Below, piece after piece: positions 36,156 through 39,911 of a stretch of DNA of 39,911 nt. The position numbers and the translations under genes were made by a program. Source of the stretch: Bacteroidales bacterium. GTDB taxonomy: Bacteria > Bacteroidota > Bacteroidia > Bacteroidales > JAADJA01. Location: contig JAGQVF010000020.1 in NCBI GenBank assembly GCA_020438135.1, positions 1-39,911 of the forward strand. The letters run 5' to 3'. The notes below the pieces were generated by a model. The model did not search any database, was not told where the DNA came from, and was given only the letters and a program-made list of their open reading frames with translations. Every line of letters starts with the position of its first letter. The stretch's first letter is position 1.

Positions 36156-37100
36156 TTAAACCATTACGATTCTTGTTCCGCCATCATCTACACCTAACAG
36201 GGTGGTTTTGGTAATGATGGCATCTTTGCCGGTATTTGCCACAAAATCAACTGCTGCCCTGATCTTGGGAGCCATACTGCCTTCTGCAAATTGTCCTTCG
36301 GCAAGGTATTTTTCTGCTTCAGCAATGGTCATACGGTCGATGGTTTTTTCCTGAGGCGTATTAAAGTTAAGACAAACTTTGGCAACATCCGTAAGGATAA
36401 ACAGCTTATCGGCCCCGATTTGTTTGGCCAGCAATGCCGAAGCAAGATCTTTGTCGATCACGGCATCGATCCCCTGTAATTTGTTCGGTTCCACATAAAA
36501 TGCCGGAATACCTCCCCCTCCGACTGCGATCACGATCTGTCCGCTGCGGGCCAATTGTTCGATCGATTTCTTATTGCTTATCACAAGTGGTTTAGGCGAG
36601 GCAACGACCTTGCGCCATCCCCCACGCTTTTTATCTTCAACATATTTCGATCCGGTTTCTTTGGCCATTTTATCCGCAACTTCTTTATTATAGTAAGGGC
36701 CAATGGGTTTGGTCGGATTTTGAAAAGCCGGATCGTTTTTATTGACCAACACCTGCGTGATGATTGAAATGATATCGCGATCGAGATCGTGCGCAGCCAG
36801 CACATTTTTGAGTTGCTGTTCGATGATATAACCGATAAACCCCTGTGAATAAGCAACACAAATATCCAAAGGCATTGTAGGTAATCCATGTACCTGGTTG
36901 CCTGCCTGCTCCGAAAGCAGAATGCTGCCTACCTGAGGTCCATTCCCATGTGTGATCACTATATTGTAATTTCTGTTTATCAGGTTCAGCAGATTTTTAC
37001 TTGCTTCATAAGCATTGGCCTCCTGTTCGTCGATAGTACCTTTCTGGCCGGCCTGCAACAAGGCGTTTCCTCCAAATGCAACTACTCCAAGCTTTTTCAT
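36156..37100 (-). CDS. arcC: Carbamate kinase
   Basis: This 314-residue amino acid kinase-fold enzyme makes ATP from carbamoyl phosphate in the last step of arginine or citrulline fermentation. Motifs are the N-terminal VAFGGNALLQAGQKGT, VITHGNGPQVG (phosphate side), VIAVGGGGIPAF and the C-terminal MAPKIRAAVDFV. Length is typical of ArcC. It is the first gene of an operon with arcB and a GroES-like gene, behind a TAGTTTTG box. The first step, arginine deiminase (arcA), is not in the window. Confidence 0.95.
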   Translation of the reverse strand: MKKLGVVAFGGNALLQAGQKGTIDEQEANAYEASKNLLNLINRNYNIVITHGNGPQVGSILLSEQAGNQVHGLPTMPLDICVAYSQGFIGYIIEQQLKNVLAAHDLDRDIISIITQVLVNKNDPAFQNPTKPIGPYYNKEVADKMAKETGSKYVEDKKRGGWRKVVASPKPLVISNKKSIEQLARSGQIVIAVGGGGIPAFYVEPNKLQGIDAVIDKDLASALLAKQIGADKLFILTDVAKVCLNFNTPQEKTIDRMTIAEAEKYLAEGQFAEGSMAPKIRAAVDFVANTGKDAIITKTTLLGVDDGGTRIVMV

Positions 37101-37124
37101 GATATATACCGGTTAAATTTTTGG

Positions 37125-37132
37125 CAAAACTA
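37125..37132 (-). promoter_or_regulatory. -7 promoter box of the arcC-arcB operon
   Basis: On the minus strand TAGTTTTG matches TAnnTTTG, 25-32 bases before the ATG at 37100. No TTG at 17-23 bases upstream is seen, so an activator might be needed. Confidence 0.5.
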
Positions 37133-37257
37133 TGAATTAATTAGCAATGGCTTAGGTATAATTAAGGGGATGTAAGGAAAAATATTTTTCCTTAAAGGCT
37201 TTCCGCACATTGGATCAAAACAATTTACTTTTAATAAACATTTAATTACTCAACGAC

Positions 37258-37587
37258 TTATTTTAGTTCTACGAAGTTGTAAATTATTAATGCTTTTCCT
37301 TTTTGTTTTGAAATTGAATCGCCGATCTTCAAGTTGTGCTTCAGGTATTCTTTTTGAAAATCAGGATAAAACCACTCCTCTCCAAATTTAATTCTATATA
37401 TCCCATGAACGGTTCCGATTTGAGTTACCGTCCCGCAAAAACTGCTGTCGTTTATATAGCTCTCGAAAGTGGATGTATTTCTTACTTCTATGTATTCGTG
37501 ATAAGCGAAATAAATAAAATATGCCAAAAGCGAAAAGAGCAACAACAGCGCGCGATTTTTTAACCTGGAATTTAACCAATCACTCAT
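37258..37587 (-). CDS. Small single-pass membrane protein, unknown function
   Basis: This 109-residue protein has a basic N-terminus (MSDWLNSRLKNR), one membrane helix (ALLLLFSLLAYFIYFAYHEYI), then an extracytoplasmic part of about 75 residues with one Cys, and a lysine-rich end. I do not recognise the family. The frame is open back to 37623, but the promoter box TATATTTG (37608-37615) falls inside that extension, so the ATG at 37587 is chosen. It is a single gene between arcC and the DASS transporter, transcribed away from the latter. Confidence 0.6.
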   Translation of the reverse strand: MSDWLNSRLKNRALLLLFSLLAYFIYFAYHEYIEVRNTSTFESYINDSSFCGTVTQIGTVHGIYRIKFGEEWFYPDFQKEYLKHNLKIGDSISKQKGKALIIYNFVELK

Positions 37588-37607
37588 ATGATTGCTATTT
37601 AGAATGA

Positions 37608-37615
37608 CAAATATA
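37608..37615 (-). promoter_or_regulatory. -7 promoter box of the small membrane protein gene
   Basis: On the minus strand TATATTTG matches TAnnTTTG, 21-28 bases before the ATG at 37587. Confidence 0.5.
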
Positions 37616-37682
37616 AAAATCACACCTCAAATCCTGATATTAAAACCATATGAAATCAGATATTTGATCAAAACAATTTTAG

Positions 37683-37690
37683 TATTTTCG
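37683..37690 (+). promoter_or_regulatory. Near-consensus -7 box of the DASS transporter gene
   Basis: TATTTTCG differs from TAnnTTTG at one base and lies 26-33 bases before the TTG start at 37716. It is a weak candidate. Confidence 0.35.
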
Positions 37691-37715
37691 GGCTAAATTA
37701 TTATTTGATGAGGTT

Positions 37716-39242
37716 TTGACAGCAATACGATCAAAAAATAAAACCAGATTTTTATCAGGGCTGATTGGAGGACTTTCAGCATTTGTTTTTGTTGCTGTTT
37801 TTGTTAAACTTGATCCCGAAAGACCTGAAAGCACGTTTACACTTGCCACTGCGGTTTTGATGGCCATCTGGTGGATCGCTGAAGTGGTGCCGCTTGCTGT
37901 TACAGCTTTGTTACCCGTCGTTTTGTTTCCGCTTTTTGGTATCCTGGATGGAAAATCGGTTTCATCAGCTTATTTTAACGATGTGATCTTTCTTTTCCTG
38001 GGAGGCTTCCTCGTTGCACTTGCCATGCAAAAATGGAATCTTCATAAGAGAATTGCATTGCGAATACTCTTGTTTACCGGCGTTAGTCCGGGAAGGATTT
38101 TGTTCGGTTTCATGCTGGCTACTGCTTTTCTGTCAATGTGGATCAGCAACACAGCCACAGCTATGATGATGATCCCGATCGTTATTTCAGTGATTGATCA
38201 ATTGGAAAAACAATTGGGGAAAAAGCAAAGTAACCGGTATTCGATAGGTTTGTTACTGGGAATTGCCTATAGCGCTTCGATTGGTGGAATAGCTACTTTG
38301 GTTGGGACGCCACCGAATTTGGCGTTTGCCAGGATATATGCCATCACTTTTCCTGATGCACCAGAGATCACTTTTGGACAATGGATGGTTTTTGCGCTTC
38401 CTTTAAGTGTTCTTTTTCTGTTATTTACCTGGTTTTATCTTTACAAAATCTTCTGTAAAAATTTGAAATATTCGGGTCGGACTTACCAAAACGAGCTTAG
38501 GGAACAGTATGCCGAAACCGGTAAAATGGGATCAGAAGAAAAAACAGTGATGTCAGGATTTGTATTATTTGCCTTGCTGCTGCTATTCAGAAGTGATATT
38601 CATCTCGGATCATTTGTTATTCCCGGCTGGGCTGATATATTTTCAAATCCAAAATATATTAACGACGGGACTGTTGCAATTTTGATCGGAATATTGTTTT
38701 TCCTGATACCTGCACGAAGAGGCAGCGATTTTATCCTCGACTGGCAAACTGCACAGCAAATTCCCTGGCGCATCATTCTGCTTTTCGGAGGTGGTTTTGC
38801 GCTGGCAGATGGTTTCACAAAATCAGGGTTATCTGCATGGATTGGTGAAAGTATGGGCGGTTTCGGTGCACTTCATCCTTTGATCATCATTTTGCTTATT
38901 TCAACCATTATGATCTTTTTAACGGAAGTAACATCAAATACAGCCACCGCTCAAATGATACTTCCCATTGTTGCAGCATTGTCGGTTTCTGTAAATGTAC
39001 ATCCCCTGTTGTTTATGCTGCCAGTTACCATAGCAGGTTCGATGGCATTTATGTTGCCCGTTGCCACACCTCCCAATGCTATAATCTTTGGAACTGACAA
39101 GGTAAGGATTCTTGATATGTCAAAGACCGGTTTTGTTTTAAACCTTGTTGGAATAATTTTTATTACCCTTGCAATTTGGTTTTATGGAAGATTCGTATTT
39201 GGAATTGAAGGTTGGGAACTGCCCACCTGGGCGATATATTAA
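37716..39242 (+). CDS. DASS (SLC13-type) sodium:dicarboxylate/anion symporter
   Basis: This 508-residue inner membrane protein has about 11-13 helices. Two SNT motifs, each in a helix-loop hairpin, define the family: SMWISNTATAMMMIPI (first half) and LTEVTSNTATAQMILPI (second half). It also has GGIATLVGTPPNLAFARI and PVATPPNAIIFG. These bind Na+ and a di- or tricarboxylate such as succinate, malate or citrate; phosphate or sulfate is less likely. The start is a TTG at 37716, since there is no ATG or GTG in frame nearby and the preceding frame has no better start. The SSS symporter gene begins 7 bases after its stop, so the two transporters are probably co-transcribed. Confidence 0.9.
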   Translation: MTAIRSKNKTRFLSGLIGGLSAFVFVAVFVKLDPERPESTFTLATAVLMAIWWIAEVVPLAVTALLPVVLFPLFGILDGKSVSSAYFNDVIFLFLGGFLVALAMQKWNLHKRIALRILLFTGVSPGRILFGFMLATAFLSMWISNTATAMMMIPIVISVIDQLEKQLGKKQSNRYSIGLLLGIAYSASIGGIATLVGTPPNLAFARIYAITFPDAPEITFGQWMVFALPLSVLFLLFTWFYLYKIFCKNLKYSGRTYQNELREQYAETGKMGSEEKTVMSGFVLFALLLLFRSDIHLGSFVIPGWADIFSNPKYINDGTVAILIGILFFLIPARRGSDFILDWQTAQQIPWRIILLFGGGFALADGFTKSGLSAWIGESMGGFGALHPLIIILLISTIMIFLTEVTSNTATAQMILPIVAALSVSVNVHPLLFMLPVTIAGSMAFMLPVATPPNAIIFGTDKVRILDMSKTGFVLNLVGIIFITLAIWFYGRFVFGIEGWELPTWAIY

Positions 39243-39249
39243 ATAAATT

Positions 39250-39911
39250 ATGAAATTACCCGCATCCGATATTTTGCTGTTGATAGGTTATGCAGCGGTT
39301 TGCATTGCCATCGGATTTTGGAGCTCACGAAAAAAAAGCGATTCCGACTACCTGATCTCAGGTCGAAATCTTGGCTTGATGGGTTTTATATCCTCCGTTG
39401 TGGCAAGTTATATCGGCGGGGCAGCCATTGTGGCTTATTCAGCTTATGTGTATGAATTCGGTATATCTGCCATCGCTGTATTTGTGGGTACTGCTGCAGG
39501 CTTTTTAATTTTTATTCCCTATGCCCTTAAGCTTCGTGCAATCAGTTCCGAAAAACAATTTATCACCCTTTCGGATTGGTTTTATTTTAAATTTGATAAG
39601 AGAACCGGTTTTTTATCGGCTGCGATCCTGCTCGTTGTTTATTTTGGGATGTTACTCAACCAGTTCATAGCCGGCAGCAGCATCCTGGCTAACATCAGCG
39701 GAATGAAATACGAATCGGCCCTGATGCTTTCCAGCCTGGTGATTGGCATATACCTGATGGCGGGTGGGTTTAGCAGTGTGATCAAAACCGATATTTTCCA
39801 ATACATCATCCTTTTTGTTCTTTTTGTGGTGTTGGGAATAATGTTGTTGCGCGGTGATGCTCAATTCACGAACGAACTGGCAGATTTTTCGAGGATGGAC
39901 CCAGCCATGAC
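39250..39911 (+). CDS. Sodium:solute symporter (SSS family), 5' part
   Basis: The frame is open from the ATG at 39250 to the right edge of the window (220 codons), so the gene is cut off. The start MKLPASDILLLIGYAAVCIAIGFWSSR and then SDYLISGRNLGLMGFISSVVASYIGGAAIV are typical of the first two helices of SSS transporters (the family of PutP and sialic acid symporters). Later helices follow, with FITLSDWFYFKFDKRTG and a G-rich helix (YLMAGGFSSVIKTDIFQ), which matches the SSS helix 5-6 region. It imports a solute with Na+, but the substrate cannot be inferred from this part. It lies 7 bases after the DASS gene. Confidence 0.85.
   Translation, partial: MKLPASDILLLIGYAAVCIAIGFWSSRKKSDSDYLISGRNLGLMGFISSVVASYIGGAAIVAYSAYVYEFGISAIAVFVGTAAGFLIFIPYALKLRAISSEKQFITLSDWFYFKFDKRTGFLSAAILLVVYFGMLLNQFIAGSSILANISGMKYESALMLSSLVIGIYLMAGGFSSVIKTDIFQYIILFVLFVVLGIMLLRGDAQFTNELADFSRMDPAM

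Overview
The window is a chromosomal segment from a member of the Bacteroidota, probably an anaerobic or fermentative, Bacteroidales-like lineage. The evidence is gliding/T9SS-type C-terminal sorting domains, a TamL-type Omp85 lipoprotein, the DUF1573-YajC-YbbR-CoaE cluster, DUF3857/transglutaminase proteins, and many promoters with the Bacteroidota -7 box TAnnTTTG. There is no phage, insertion sequence, CRISPR array or rRNA. Gene content is mostly housekeeping and envelope functions, with a few accessory loci.

Layout. 1-47: 5' part of a tRNA-Val on the minus strand. 242-4006: tamL and a RecD-like helicase in one operon. 4266-5534: an exported M64 peptidase. 5649-7658: ptb-buk (butyryl phosphate to butyrate, giving ATP). 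7864-11848: two tandem, secreted, thioredoxin-like (Omp28-type) proteins with T9SS sorting domains. 11870-14322 (minus): coaE, ybbR-like, yajC and a DUF1573 lipoprotein. 14486-18786: a MacA-like adaptor, a MacB-type permease without its ATPase, and a TolC-family channel. 18968-19909: a divergent FkbM-like protein. 20229-22283 (minus): ligA. 22393-24722: SagB-type nitroreductase, phosphopantetheinyl transferase and patatin in a tightly packed operon. 24733-26097 (minus): MATE exporter. 26322-26858: DUF6580 membrane protein. 26970-34120 (minus): two DUF3857/transglutaminase-fold proteins and a giant TPR/MORN-repeat protein. 34724-37100 (minus): carbamate kinase, ornithine carbamoyltransferase and a GroES-like protein. 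37258-37587 (minus): small membrane protein. 37716-39242: DASS transporter. 39250 to the end: 5' part of a sodium:solute symporter.

Main discovery candidate. The first secreted thioredoxin-like gene (7864-9750) has a single in-frame TGA at 7972-7974, exactly at the first cysteine of its CxxC motif (W-TGA-S-Y-C-P). The frame is otherwise open from signal peptide to sorting domain. The next gene aligns without gaps over the first 40 residues and has Thr at this position. An 11-12 bp hairpin with a short loop starts a few bases after the TGA, where a bacterial SECIS should be. TGA is a normal stop in several neighbouring genes, so the code is not reassigned. I read this as a likely selenoprotein carrying both a signal peptide and a T9SS address, which would be an unusual exported UxxC protein. 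A simple nonsense mutation is the main alternative. The selA/selB/selC/selD genes are not in the window.

Several gene starts were set downstream of the longest open frame because a TAnnTTTG promoter box or a signal peptide shows the true start (4266, 9947, 14322, 26322, 34120, 37587).
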